Source: Micromonospora sp. WMMD1128
GTDB lineage: Bacteria > Actinomycetota > Actinomycetes > Mycobacteriales > Micromonosporaceae
Direction: 5' to 3'
NCBI RefSeq assembly: GCF_027497235.1
Contig: NZ_CP114902.1
Span: 4,924,001 to 4,988,000 of the forward strand
DNA: 64,000 nt
This document shows positions 51,118 to 60,177 of this stretch, piece by piece; the first letter of the stretch is position 1; every line of letters begins with the position of its first letter. Under the pieces are notes generated by a model. That model did not search any database. It saw nothing but the letters and a program-made list of their open reading frames with translations, and was not told the origin of the DNA. The translations under genes were made by a program, and so were the position numbers.

Positions 51118-52965
51118 ATGCCTGAGCTGCGGTCGAGGACATCCACCCATGGTCGGACGATGGCCGGCGCCCGGGCCCTCTGGCGGGCCACCGGGATGAC
51201 CGACGACGACTTCGGCAAGCCGATCGTCGCCATCGCGAACAGTTTCACCCAGTTCGTACCCGGTCATGTCCATCTCAAGGACCTCGGCGGCCTGGTCGCC
51301 GACGCGGTGGCCGACGCCGGCGGCGTGGGTCGGGAGTTCAACACGATCGCCGTCGACGACGGCATCGCCATGGGCCACGGCGGCATGCTCTACTCGCTGC
51401 CCAGCCGGGAGCTGATCGCCGACGCGGTGGAATACATGGTCAACGCGCACTGCGCGGACGCCCTGGTCTGCATCTCCAACTGCGACAAGATCACCCCGGG
51501 GATGCTGCTCGCCGCGCTGCGGCTGAACATCCCGACCGTCTTCGTCTCCGGCGGCCCGATGGAGGCCGGCAAGACGGTGGCCGTCGAGGGCGTCGTCCAC
51601 TCCAAGATCGACCTGATCGACGCCATGATCGCCTCCTCCAACGAGGCGGTCACCGACGACCAGCTCGGCGAGATCGAACGCTCGGCCTGCCCGACCTGCG
51701 GCTCCTGCTCCGGCATGTTCACCGCCAACTCGATGAACTGCCTGACCGAGGCGATCGGCCTGGCGCTGCCCGGCAACGGGTCGACGCTCGCCACCCACGC
51801 CGCGCGCCGGTCGCTCTTCGTCGAGGCCGGCCGCACCGCCGTCGAGATCGCCAAGCGCTGGTACGACCAGGACGACGCCTCCGTGCTGCCCCGCTCGATC
51901 GCCGGGCGACCGGCGTTCGAGAACGCGGTCGCGCTCGACGTCGCCATGGGCGGCTCGACGAACACCGTGCTGCACCTGCTCGCCGCCGCCCGCGAGGCGG
52001 AGCTGGACTTCGACGTGGCCGACATCGACGCCATCTCCCGGCGGGTGCCGTGCCTGGCCAAGGTCGCCCCCAACTCGCCCGACTACCACATGGAGGACGT
52101 GCACCGGGCCGGCGGCATCCCGGCCATCCTCGGCGAGATGGACCGCGCCGGCCTGCTCCACCGCGACGTGCGCGCCGTGCACTCCCCCAACCTCCAGCAG
52201 TGGCTTGCCGACTGGGACGTCCGGGGCGGCTCGGCCACCCCCGAGGCGGTCGAGCTGTTCCACGCCGCGCCCGGCGGGGTGCGCACCACCGAGCCGTTCT
52301 CCACCACCAACCGCTGGTCGTCGCTTGATACCGACGCCGCCGGCGGCTGCATCCGGGACCGCGAACACGCCTACAGCGCCGACGGCGGGCTGGCCATCCT
52401 GCACGGCAACCTGGCGCCGGACGGCTGCGTGGTGAAGACCGCCGGCGTGCCCGAGGAATGCCTGACCTTCCGCGGGCCGGCGAAGGTCTTCGAGTCGCAG
52501 GACGACGCGGTGACCGCCATCCTGGCCAAGGAGATCGTCGCCGGGGACGTCGTGGTGATCCGTTACGAGGGCCCCAAGGGCGGCCCCGGCATGCAGGAGA
52601 TGCTCTACCCCACCTCGTTCCTCAAGGGTCGCGGGTTGGGGCGGTCCTGCGCACTGCTCACCGACGGCCGGTTCTCCGGCGGCACCTCCGGCCTGTCCAT
52701 CGGACACGCCTCCCCCGAGGCCGCCTCCGGCGGGCTGATCGCCCTCGTGTGCGACGGCGACGAGATCGTCATCGACATCCCGGCCCGCTCCATCGAGCTG
52801 AACGTGCCCGCCGACGAGTTGGAGGCGCGCCGGGTCGCCGAGGAGAAGCGCGACCGCCCCTACACCCCCACGGACCGGCAGCGCCCGGTGTCGGCCGCGC
52901 TGCGCGCGTACGCCTCGATGGCCACCTCAGCCAGCGACGGCGCCTACCGCCGCGTCCCGGAGTAG
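51118..52965 (+). CDS. ilvD: dihydroxyacid dehydratase
   Basis: 615 aa. Fe-S ligands lie in [31 protein letters not shown] and the N-terminal [21 protein letters not shown]; the C-terminal [23 protein letters not shown] is conserved. Third step of Ile/Val synthesis, serving the ilvBNC product. CAGACT lies 7 nt before the ATG and no Shine-Dalgarno, so probably leaderless. Confidence 0.97.
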   Translation: MPELRSRTSTHGRTMAGARALWRATGMTDDDFGKPIVAIANSFTQFVPGHVHLKDLGGLVADAVADAGGVGREFNTIAVDDGIAMGHGGMLYSLPSRELIADAVEYMVNAHCADALVCISNCDKITPGMLLAALRLNIPTVFVSGGPMEAGKTVAVEGVVHSKIDLIDAMIASSNEAVTDDQLGEIERSACPTCGSCSGMFTANSMNCLTEAIGLALPGNGSTLATHAARRSLFVEAGRTAVEIAKRWYDQDDASVLPRSIAGRPAFENAVALDVAMGGSTNTVLHLLAAAREAELDFDVADIDAISRRVPCLAKVAPNSPDYHMEDVHRAGGIPAILGEMDRAGLLHRDVRAVHSPNLQQWLADWDVRGGSATPEAVELFHAAPGGVRTTEPFSTTNRWSSLDTDAAGGCIRDREHAYSADGGLAILHGNLAPDGCVVKTAGVPEECLTFRGPAKVFESQDDAVTAILAKEIVAGDVVVIRYEGPKGGPGMQEMLYPTSFLKGRGLGRSCALLTDGRFSGGTSGLSIGHASPEAASGGLIALVCDGDEIVIDIPARSIELNVPADELEARRVAEEKRDRPYTPTDRQRPVSAALRAYASMATSASDGAYRRVPE

Positions 52966-52967
52966 GT

Positions 52968-53022
52968 GTAAGGAGGGGCCCCCGCTTAACGCCTGCGGTA
53001 TAGGCGGGGGCCCCGCTTAACA
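52968..53022. repeat. GC palindromic repeat, copy D
   Basis: GTGTAAGGAGGGGCCCCCGCTTAACGC, spacer CTGCGGT, ATAGGCGGGGGCCCCGCTTAAC directly after the ilvD stop, probably its terminator. Confidence 0.92.
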
Positions 53023-53047
53023 CCCGCCGCCGGTAGGGTCCGGCGAC

Positions 53048-53773
53048 GTGGAGACGACGGTGAGTTACGCACGACTGATCCGACCGGCGATCGACCGGGT
53101 CTACGTGGGCGCCCGGTGGGCGGCCCGCCCCCGGATGGAGGCGTTCTACGCCGAGCGCGGCTGCGACCTCGGCGCTGAGAACAGCTTCTTCTCCGGGGTA
53201 CTGGCCCGGCCGATGCCGGCCGAGGCGCTCGCCGACGGCCTGGTCTACACCTCCGGCAGCATGGAAAAAGAGCTGAAGCAGGGCATCTTCGTCCGCGACG
53301 ACGAGGGCGCCTGGCACCTGACCGAGCTGGGCCGGGAGTTGACGCTGTTCGCGCAGCGGGCCACCGGCGAGGCCGCCGAGGAGCTGTGGGGGGCGCTGCT
53401 GCCCGGCGTACTGCCCGGCCTGACCATCGTGCCGCGGCTCGCGGACCTGGTCGGCCGGGTGCTGGCGCACGGTCAGGCCACCGGCGGGCCGGCGTTCCGG
53501 GCCATGTCCCCGCCGTACGAGCCGGCGGGCGCCTCCCCCGCGCTGCTGCTGGTGACGCGGCTGGGCTCGCTGCGGCACCATCGTGCCGACGCGCACCGGG
53601 CCGCGTGGCGGGCCGCCGACCTGACCGCCGACGAGATCCGCGCGCTGCCCGACGGGCCGGTGCGCGCGGCGGTCGAGGCCGACACCGACCGCCGCGACGA
53701 GCCGGCGTACGCGGTACTCACCGACGCCGAGCGGTGGGAGTTGCTGGCCGGCCTGGCCGCCCTGCCCAACTGA
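53048..53773 (+). CDS. protein of unknown function (SCO6045-like helical protein)
   Basis: 241 aa, helical, no membrane segment. SYARLIRPAIDRVYVGARWAARPRMEAFYAERG and FVRDDEGAWHLTELGRELTLF look like a winged-helix-type MarR-like segment, and the C-terminal part (LRHHRADAHRAAWRAADLTADEI) is rich in Ala/Arg. Not assigned. TAGGGT lies 8 nt before the GTG: probably leaderless. The last codons (LAALPN stop) are duplicated in the DNA just downstream. Confidence 0.72.
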   Translation: METTVSYARLIRPAIDRVYVGARWAARPRMEAFYAERGCDLGAENSFFSGVLARPMPAEALADGLVYTSGSMEKELKQGIFVRDDEGAWHLTELGRELTLFAQRATGEAAEELWGALLPGVLPGLTIVPRLADLVGRVLAHGQATGGPAFRAMSPPYEPAGASPALLLVTRLGSLRHHRADAHRAAWRAADLTADEIRALPDGPVRAAVEADTDRRDEPAYAVLTDAERWELLAGLAALPN

Positions 53774-53796
53774 GTTGCGCCCTGCCCAACTGAGTT
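53758..53796 (+). repeat. 19-bp direct duplication of the gene 3' end
   Basis: CGCCCTGCCCAACTGAGTT at 53758-53776 and 53778-53796, the first including the TGA stop. Confidence 0.95.
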
Positions 53797-53848
53797 AATA
53801 GGGGCCCCCGCCTATACCGAATGCGTTAAGCGGGGCCCCCTCCTTACC
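53794..53848. repeat. GC palindromic repeat, copy E
   Basis: GTTAATAGGGGCCCCCGCCTATACCGAATGCGTTAAGCGGGGCCCCCTCCTTAC. It encodes the last residues of the minus-strand gene (EGAPLNAFGIGGGPY) and its TAA. Confidence 0.93.
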
Positions 53849-55540
53849 ACCGTCGTGGCGGTGCACGGTGTGGCCGGCGCGGGTGAGGCGCAGGGTCACC
53901 GCCCGGCCGGCGTGCTGGGCGGCGAGCCGGAGCAACGCGGACACCGGGTCGGCGGCCGGCTCGCACGCCGGCCAGCCGGGCACCGGCAGCGACTCGTCCG
54001 GGTCGGGCGGCACCATCTCGCCCAGGTCGTCGGCCAGGTGGGTGAGGCAGTCGTCGAGCGCCGAGGCAAGGCTGGGCCGGGTGGGCAGGTCGTCCGGGTG
54101 CACCGGGGCGTCACGTGGTCGCACCTCCACCGACCACCACCGGCCGTCCGGGCGCAGCGGGTCCCCGGCGTGCTGCCGCAGGTCGAGCACCCCGACGTGC
54201 AACGCCAGGTCCAGGCCACGCACAAGCCGGATAACGTCAACCAGGGGCGGCACCTCCGGACGGGCGGCCGTGACGACGAGCCGGCCGACCCCGATCCGGC
54301 GCACGTACTCACCCACCGGGTCGGCCCCGACCCACGGCAGGCTAACGTATCCGTCGCGCAGGTCGCGGTCGATCATGTGACCGCCGTCCGCCTCCGCCAG
54401 GTCCTCCGGACGTACGCCGAAGACACGCGCCCACTCCCCGAGCCGGTAGCGCTCGGGTAGCCGCACCACCGGCCGGCCGTCCGGCGTGGTGGCCACCGGG
54501 CGGGCGACCTCCAGGGCGCCACTTCGCCAGGTCAGGTGCACCACCCGGTGCCGCAAGTCGGTGACGGTGACGAGCACCGCCGGGCGGCTCCGACCGCGGG
54601 CCGACCCGCCGAGCGGGGACGGGACGCCCGACGCCCCGACTCCCGACCGGCCGAGGCGGGACGGGTCGGGCGGCTCGGTGACCCGGCGCAGAGGCGTCCG
54701 GTCGCGCGCCGTCGATCGGCCGGGTGGGCCGGCGTACCGCAGGCCGCTGTGCCACCAACCACCGTCCCGCCACACCGCCTGGGCGCCGGGCCGCCCATCG
54801 GTCAGCTCGGCGACGACGCGGCGCGCGACCTCGCCGACCGGCCCGGGTGACGCCGGGATCGCCGGTGTCACCGCCGAGCCGGAGCGTCGGGGCCCGGGTT
54901 CGAGCAGCCCGGCCGGCGCGGTGAGCCCTCGATCGGTGAGGCCGGCCAGGGCCGCCCGCGCGTCGGTGCGGAGCAGCGCGGCCGTCAGGTCGGCGCTGCC
55001 CTCCACCGGCCCGGTGCGGACGGGTGAGCCAGGTGCCTCGTAGCGGACCGTCCACACGTGACGGTCGCCCTGCCGGCGGACGGTCACCACGAGGTCGAGC
55101 AGGAGCAGGTCGGCCAGGTGGCAGAGCTGGGCGAGCCGGACTCCGGGGTCCACCGGGCACGGGGCGGTGGACCCACCCACCCAGAGCCGCCACGGCCGGC
55201 GGGCCGCGTCGGCGAGGGCCACCGCCGCCAGGGCGTACCGGTCCGTGGCAGGCAGTTCGGGCCGCCAGGCCGCCGGCAGGCGTACCCGCAGCGGCTCGGG
55301 ATCGAGCACGACGGCGACGGCGGACGCGAGATCGCGTACCCGAGGAGTCAGGTCGACCACCGCGTCGCCGGCCGCATTCGCGCGGGGGTCGAGGTCGGCG
55401 GGCGTCACCAGGTGGGAGGCGACCGCGCCGGTATCCCGGTTGGCGACGGTGAGCAGGAGCTGTGCGCGGCGGCGACCCCGCCGGCGGCAGCGCGGGCAGC
55501 CCACGCCTCCGCACGCCGGGCAGACGACCACGTCGCTCAC
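53795..55540 (-). CDS. large protein of unknown function with N-terminal zinc-ribbon-like motif
   Basis: Not recognised; 581 aa. It starts with CPACGGVGCPRCRRRGRRR, a CxxC-type zinc knuckle like those of DnaJ and topoisomerases, then alpha/beta sequence without clear motifs (DLTPRVRDLASAVAVVLD, VTVTDLRHRVVHLTWRSG, WWSVEVRPRDAPVHPDD). The C-terminal 15 residues come from the palindromic repeat. The GTG start overlaps the stop of the 83-aa gene (GTGA), so the two are coupled. Confidence 0.72.
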   Translation of the reverse strand: MSDVVVCPACGGVGCPRCRRRGRRRAQLLLTVANRDTGAVASHLVTPADLDPRANAAGDAVVDLTPRVRDLASAVAVVLDPEPLRVRLPAAWRPELPATDRYALAAVALADAARRPWRLWVGGSTAPCPVDPGVRLAQLCHLADLLLLDLVVTVRRQGDRHVWTVRYEAPGSPVRTGPVEGSADLTAALLRTDARAALAGLTDRGLTAPAGLLEPGPRRSGSAVTPAIPASPGPVGEVARRVVAELTDGRPGAQAVWRDGGWWHSGLRYAGPPGRSTARDRTPLRRVTEPPDPSRLGRSGVGASGVPSPLGGSARGRSRPAVLVTVTDLRHRVVHLTWRSGALEVARPVATTPDGRPVVRLPERYRLGEWARVFGVRPEDLAEADGGHMIDRDLRDGYVSLPWVGADPVGEYVRRIGVGRLVVTAARPEVPPLVDVIRLVRGLDLALHVGVLDLRQHAGDPLRPDGRWWSVEVRPRDAPVHPDDLPTRPSLASALDDCLTHLADDLGEMVPPDPDESLPVPGWPACEPAADPVSALLRLAAQHAGRAVTLRLTRAGHTVHRHDGGKEGAPLNAFGIGGGPY

Positions 55541-55788
55541 CGCGGCGGCCTCGGCGCGCAGGGCCCGTCGTGGTCGACCCGACGGGCGCACCGCCGGCGG
55601 TCGGGCAGCGGCAGGTCGCAGAAGACCCGATGGCGTACGCCCTGCGCGTCCTCGAAGCTGACGGTGACCTCACCGGCGTCCACCTCGGACAGGAAGCTCA
55701 CCGAGCGGGCCAGCGTGCCGGCGAAGTGCCGGGCGGCGGACAGGTCGGCAGCGGTGAAGGGCAGGTGCGCCACGAAACGCTCACCCAT
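55537..55788 (-). CDS. small unknown protein coupled to the zinc-ribbon gene
   Basis: 83 aa: MGERFVAHLPFTAADLSAARHFAGTLA, SFLSEVDAGEVTVSFEDAQGVRHRVFCDLPL and a basic tail DRRRCARRVDHDGPC. Not recognised. Start taken at ATG 55788; an upstream ATG at 55827 is possible. A TATTCT box lies 9 nt upstream. Confidence 0.65.
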   Translation of the reverse strand: MGERFVAHLPFTAADLSAARHFAGTLARSVSFLSEVDAGEVTVSFEDAQGVRHRVFCDLPLPDRRRCARRVDHDGPCAPRPPR

Positions 55789-55912
55789 GGGATTCCCAGA
55801 ATAGGTACACGAGAACACCACTCCCATTTCCGATTTTCGCTAGGACAGAGCTTTCGCGCTGGTCATCCTCTGGCGTTATTGGCATTGGCGCAACGCTCTG
55901 CGGCCCCGATTC

Positions 55913-55941
55913 TTGACTTATTTCTGCATAACGGATATGCA
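55913..55941 (+). promoter_or_regulatory. promoter and operator of the interrupted XRE gene
   Basis: TTGACT (55913-55918), 17 bp, TATGCA (55936-55941). An inverted repeat TGCATA-N5-TATGCA (55925-55941) overlaps the -10 and could be the autoregulatory operator. It lies 62 bp before the ATG at 56004. Confidence 0.6.
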
Positions 55942-56043
55942 TTCCGGAGCGGGTATTCCGGGTGTTGCAAAATGGGACGGAGGCGCGGGCGTTGGCCGAG
56001 GACATGGGTTCCACGGTGCCGCGACGACAGCTCGGCCGGGCGC

Positions 56044-57364
56044 CAGGGCTCCGGCAAAGTCGTCAGGTGATGCCGAGTAGTGCCAGTGGTCGGGTGCTGT
56101 CGCGGGCGTGGTGTCGGTTGGCGGCGGCGATGTTGGTGACGCCGGTCAGGCGTAGGGCGCCGATGGCGGCGTTGCGGAGGGCGGCCATGACTTCGGGTCC
56201 GGTGCCGGTGCGGATCTGGGAGCGGTCTTCGTCGTAGGTGACGTCGCGGATCCAGTGGACCTTGTTCTCGATTGACCAGTGCCCGCGGGTCCACGCTGCC
56301 AGTTGTGTTGGTTTCGCCTGGTGGACGCGGAGGTCGGTGATGGCGTAGACGGTTTCGGTGGTGAAGCGTTTCGGCTGGTCCAGGCGGCGTCTGCGGCGGC
56401 GGATCTGGATGGCTTGGGCGGCGTGTGGGAGGTCGATGCCGGTGGAGACGCTCAGGATCTTGCAGCTGCGGATCTCGCGGCGGCCGTGTCCGCGGTCGGT
56501 GTCGCGGGTGGCGTCCGGGACTGCCCGCCAGGGCAGTGCGGTGAGCTGGGCGTGCAGGTGGGGTTGGTTGCCTTTGACGGTCAGGATCCAGTGGGCGCCG
56601 CGTTCGGCGAGGTAGGTGACGTGCTCGCGTTGGCAGTGCAGGGCATCGGCGGTGATCACGGTGTCGCGGAGGTCGGCGAGTTGGTCGAGCAGCGGCGCGA
56701 AGCGGGTGATCTCGTTGGTCTTGCCGTCGACGTCGATGCTGGCAAGGACCACACCGGTGCTCTGGTCGCAGGCGGTCATCACATGCCGGGCCGGGGTGTT
56801 GGGGGTGCGGGAGCCGCGCAGGGCCTTGCCGTCGACGGCGATCGCCTGTGGGGTCGTCGCGGTGCTGCGGTCGGCGAGCCAGACGCCGATTGCCGTGGTC
56901 AGTAGCTGGGGGTCCATGGCCTGCAACAGCCGGCGGATCATCGCCTCCGATGGGCGCCGGTCGGCCGTCATGCCCAGGGCGAGAGCCGTCTCGGCCGGCA
57001 CGTCGGCGATCCACTCAGCGATCGCGGCGTACGAGCGGTAGCCAGCGACCACGGCGCACACCGCTGCGGTGACCACGACGGTCAGCCGGTGCCGGACACC
57101 TCGCCGGGCCCGTGGATCAGGTAGACCAGCGAGCGCTTCGGGAAGCCCACCAGCGGTTTCCGGCACGGTCAGAGCCGGTGCATGGGACAAGGACGAGATC
57201 AGCGATGATGGCAGCGCGGGCATGACTCACTTCGGGGATCAGCATGGCGTAGGAACCTTGATGATCTTCCGAACAGGTCATGCCCGTCTTGCTGCCACCA
57301 ACAGCGGCGCTTCTACTCCAAGCCCCACAAGTCAGACACCGTCACGACTTTGCCGGGGCCCTGG
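56044..57364 (-). mobile_element. ISAs1-family insertion sequence
   Basis: About 1.32 kb. The ends carry inverted repeats CCAGGGCyCCGGCAAAGTCGT (left from 56043/56044, right to 57364). The target duplication is CCGGGCGC (56036-56043 and 57365-57372); one C at 56043 can belong to either. One transposase gene, no passenger. It sits antisense inside an XRE regulator. Confidence 0.93.
56063..57223 (-). CDS. ISAs1-family DDE transposase
   Basis: 386 aa, full length. N-terminal LPEALAGLPDPRARRGVRH, catalytic Asp in AIAVDGKALRGSR, DVDGKTNEITRF and TADALHCQREH (second Asp), and Glu in WSIENKVHWIRDVTYDED. No frameshift or stop, so it may be active. GC is a little lower than in flanking genes. Confidence 0.95.
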   Translation of the reverse strand: MPALPSSLISSLSHAPALTVPETAGGLPEALAGLPDPRARRGVRHRLTVVVTAAVCAVVAGYRSYAAIAEWIADVPAETALALGMTADRRPSEAMIRRLLQAMDPQLLTTAIGVWLADRSTATTPQAIAVDGKALRGSRTPNTPARHVMTACDQSTGVVLASIDVDGKTNEITRFAPLLDQLADLRDTVITADALHCQREHVTYLAERGAHWILTVKGNQPHLHAQLTALPWRAVPDATRDTDRGHGRREIRSCKILSVSTGIDLPHAAQAIQIRRRRRRLDQPKRFTTETVYAITDLRVHQAKPTQLAAWTRGHWSIENKVHWIRDVTYDEDRSQIRTGTGPEVMAALRNAAIGALRLTGVTNIAAANRHHARDSTRPLALLGIT

Positions 57365-58194
57365 CCGGGCGCTGCGGCAGTTGCGCACCGAGGCCGGGGT
57401 GACGCTCGACGCGGCGGCCGAGGCGCTGGAGTGCAGCCGGCAGAAGGTGTGGCGGATCGAGAGCGGCCTCGGGTCGGCGCGTGGGGTGGATGTGCGGGCG
57501 ATGTGCCAGCTCTACGACGCGAACGCGGAACTGACCGGCGCACTCGCCGCCCTGGCCAGCGAGACGAAGGCGAAAGGTTGGTGGCACGCCTACGGCGACG
57601 CCATCCCGGACTGGTTCGAGCTGTACGTGAGCCTGGAACAGTCCGCCAACCGGATACGACGGTACGACGAGGCGCTTGTCCCGGGCCTGTTGCAGACTCG
57701 CGCATACGCTTTCTCGGTATACCAGCACCGCAGCGAGGTAACTGAGGAAGAGCGGGAACGGCTCGTAGAGGTCAGGTTGCAGCGGCAGACCCTCCTTACC
57801 AGGCGGCTACCGCCCGCGCCGAAGATGGATGTCGTGGTTTCCGAGGCTGCGCTGCTCCGCGTGGTCGGCGACCGGGAGACGATGGCTGAACAACTCCGCC
57901 ACCTGCTCACAGTCAGCGAACGGCCCAACGTCCGCATCAGGGTTCTGCCGCTCTCTGCGGGCCTGCATCGGGGCGTCGAGGCAGGCACGTTCGTCATGCT
58001 GGAATTTCCGCCCGGGACTCGGGCCACGCCTGAACCACCAGTGATCTACAGCGAGTCATGGACCGGCGCGCTATATCTGGACCGTCCGGAAGAGTTCGCC
58101 GCCTACGAGAACATCTGGGCGGGGCTCGGTCAGCTCGTCCTCGATGAAGGACAATCGAGGCAACTGATCAACAAGATCATCGGGGAGGTCCACC

Positions 58195-58389
58195 ATGGCT
58201 GATCTGACCGGAGCCCAGTGGCGCAAGAGCACACGCAGCGGCAGCAACGGCGGCGACTGTGTCGAGGTCGCCGACAACCTGCCCGGCGTGGTCGCCGTAC
58301 GCGACAGCAAGAACCCGGCAGGGCCGGTCCTCACCTTCACCCCCGCCGCCTGGACCACCTTCACCGCCCAGACCAGACGCACCCGCTGA
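58195..58389 (+). CDS. DUF397 protein, partner of the interrupted regulator
   Basis: 64 aa: WRKSTRSGSNGGDCVEVADN, VAVRDSKNPAGPVLTF, AWTTFTAQTRR, intact. Overlaps the end of the XRE gene by 8 nt. The original promoter is now separated by the insertion, so its expression depends on readthrough from or through the element. Confidence 0.92.
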   Translation: MADLTGAQWRKSTRSGSNGGDCVEVADNLPGVVAVRDSKNPAGPVLTFTPAAWTTFTAQTRRTR

Positions 58390-58749
58390 CACCCAGCCGG
58401 TCAGTGGAACGCCATGGGTCTCTCCGGCCCCGTTCGACACCCACACCGTTCCACTCACCGCGCTCAGCCCGGCTGAGTGGAACGCTATGGGCGTGTGTCA
58501 GCGCCCGTTTGACGCCCATGGCGTTCCACTCACGGCGCGGGAAGCGCAGTCAACTAACGGACGGAAGCGCCCGTAAGGGCCGAACCGTGGACACGGACCG
58601 CTCCATCCGGCAGTCCGAGCCGGCCCGGGCGGATCGTCCGGCACCCGACCGGTCAACTCTTTCCGTGCGTACGCGCCAACGGTCACGCCGCTTTCCGGGC
58701 CGGCCCGCGAGTAACTTCTCGTACCACCGCCTTCACGAGGAGTCATCGC
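58390..58749. other. intergenic region with palindromic repeats
   Basis: 360 bp without a gene. 58401-58532 holds the palindromic elements listed separately; 58533-58749 has no recognisable signal apart from GAGGAG before the next gene. Confidence 0.55.
58401..58532. repeat. two GTGGAACGC palindromic elements
   Basis: Element 1: GTGGAACGCCATGGGT near 58402-58419 against ACACCCACACCGTTCCACTCA (58436-58457). Element 2: TGAGTGGAACGCTATGGGCGT (58474-58494) against TGACGCCCATGGCGTTCCACTCA (58510-58532). The four arms share GTGGAACG; element 2 forms an 18-20 bp stem with few mismatches. Confidence 0.85.
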
Positions 58750-60132
58750 ATGTCCGAGGAGACCTGGCTCGCCGCCCGCCTGATCCCCACCTCCGGTATC
58801 AACGGCGCGGAGGAGCAGGAACGCCGGGCGACCTCCGCACTGTTGGCGGTGATGAGCGCGGTCCGGGAGTTCGGGCGGATCCTGACCCAGTCCCTCGGCG
58901 CACCGGCCGGCACGGTGCAGACGTTCATCGAGGTGCCGTTCAAACTCGGCAACCAGCAGCTCTTCCCGGACGGCCTCGTCCGCGTCACGCGGGGTCAGCG
59001 GCAGTGGACCGCGCTGGTCGAGGTGAAGACCGGCAGCAACGCGCTGAAGTCGGAGCAACTGGAGGCGTACCTGGACATCGCCCGGGAGCAGGGCTTCGAC
59101 GCCCTCATCACGATCTCCAACGAGATCGCCCCCGTTCCGGGCCAGCATCCGACCACTATCGACCGCCGGAAGCTGCGCAAGGTCGCGCTCTTCCACCTGC
59201 CCTGGACGGAGATCCTGACCCAGGCGGTGATCCAGAAGGAGTACCGCGGCGTCGCCGACCCGGACCAGGCATGGGTCCTGGGTGAGCTGATCCGATACCT
59301 GGAGCACCCCCGTTCGGGTGCGCTGGAGTTCAGCGACATGGGGCCGGCCTGGGTCCCCGTACGCGATGGGGTGTCGGCGGGAACGCTGCGGGCCGGCGAC
59401 GGCGGCGCGGCGGAGGTGGCCGGCCGATTCGACGCCCTGATCCGCTACGCCTGCCTGCGCCTCGGCCGGCAGTTGGGCACCGACGTCACGCCCGCGCTGA
59501 GCCGCCGTGACCTCGCCGATCCGGCGGTACGCACCCAGTCGCTCGTCAACCAACTCGTCACCACGGGCACGCTGACCGGCAGCATCCGGATTCCGGGCGC
59601 GGTCGGCCACCTTCACGTCACCGCCGATCTGCGGGCCGGGCAGATCGTCTGCCACGTCGACGTGGACGCTCCCCGCACCGGCCGACCGACCACGAGGGTG
59701 AACTGGCTCATCCGCCAACTGAAGGACGCGCCGGAGACGGTACGGATCGAGGCGTTCGTCATGCACGCCCGGGGCGGTGGCGCCACGGATCTCCTGCGGC
59801 AGGTCCGCGCCGAGCCCACCACGCTGGTCACCGATCCCGCCCGTGAGCTGCGGGCATTCCGGGTTGCGCAGAGCACGGCGGCGGGAACCAAGCGGGGCAG
59901 CGGGCGGGGTGCCTTCATCGATTCGATGTTGCACGCGATCGACGACTTCTACGAGCAGATCATCCAGAACCTGAAGCCGTGGATGCCCGCACCGCCACGC
60001 CTTCGCACGCCGGACGACGTCACGCCCGTGCAGCCGGTCGCCGCCAGCCTCGTCTCCACCGCCATCTCATCCCAGGACAGCCCGGAACTCGACACCTCGT
60101 CGGGGGCGGGTGACAACCAACCGAGGCCGTGA
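58750..60132 (+). CDS. PD-(D/E)XK nuclease-fold-like protein of unknown function
   Basis: 460 aa. Residues about 60-125 read FPDGLVRVTRGQRQWTALVEVKTG, then EQLEAYLDIAREQGFDALITISNE: an Asp followed by E-x-K in beta strands, the pattern of restriction-endonuclease-like folds. Residues 200-430 are an unassigned domain (SIRIPGAVGHLHVTADLRAGQI, MHARGGGATDLLRQV). No helicase, methylase or signal peptide. GAGGAG precedes the ATG. Convergent with a secreted protease. Confidence 0.7.
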   Translation: MSEETWLAARLIPTSGINGAEEQERRATSALLAVMSAVREFGRILTQSLGAPAGTVQTFIEVPFKLGNQQLFPDGLVRVTRGQRQWTALVEVKTGSNALKSEQLEAYLDIAREQGFDALITISNEIAPVPGQHPTTIDRRKLRKVALFHLPWTEILTQAVIQKEYRGVADPDQAWVLGELIRYLEHPRSGALEFSDMGPAWVPVRDGVSAGTLRAGDGGAAEVAGRFDALIRYACLRLGRQLGTDVTPALSRRDLADPAVRTQSLVNQLVTTGTLTGSIRIPGAVGHLHVTADLRAGQIVCHVDVDAPRTGRPTTRVNWLIRQLKDAPETVRIEAFVMHARGGGATDLLRQVRAEPTTLVTDPARELRAFRVAQSTAAGTKRGSGRGAFIDSMLHAIDDFYEQIIQNLKPWMPAPPRLRTPDDVTPVQPVAASLVSTAISSQDSPELDTSSGAGDNQPRP

Positions 60133-60137
60133 CCCCG

Positions 60138-60173
60138 CCGCGCCTCCCGCCCGAACGGGCGCGGGAGGCGCGG
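60138..60173. terminator. bidirectional terminator
   Basis: A perfect 13-bp stem (CCGCGCCTCCCGC, 60138-60150, with 60161-60173), between convergent genes. Confidence 0.8.
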
Positions 60174-60177
60174 GTGG

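Larger units (their letters stand above)
56004..58202 (+). pseudogene. XRE/DUF5753 regulator interrupted by an ISAs1 element
   Basis: The 5' part (56004-56043) encodes MGSTVPRRQLGRA and the 3' part resumes at 57373 with LRQLRTEAGVTLDAAAEALE. Deleting the element and one 8-bp duplication (CCGGGCGC) gives one continuous frame of about 290 codons: XRE helix-turn-helix, then DUF5753 (ALVPGLLQTRAYAF, VVSEAALLRVVGD, LPLSAGLHRG). So the intact gene was the same type as 7303-8148. The stop overlaps the downstream DUF397 start by 8 nt. An internal restart from the element is possible but would change the N-terminal helix-turn-helix. Confidence 0.92.

Noticed and set aside
50989..52707. Continuation of the GGDEF-EAL frame by 570 codons upstream, across ilvD.
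   Set aside because: It is the antisense of ilvD; the real protein begins with the membrane segments after ATG 50988.
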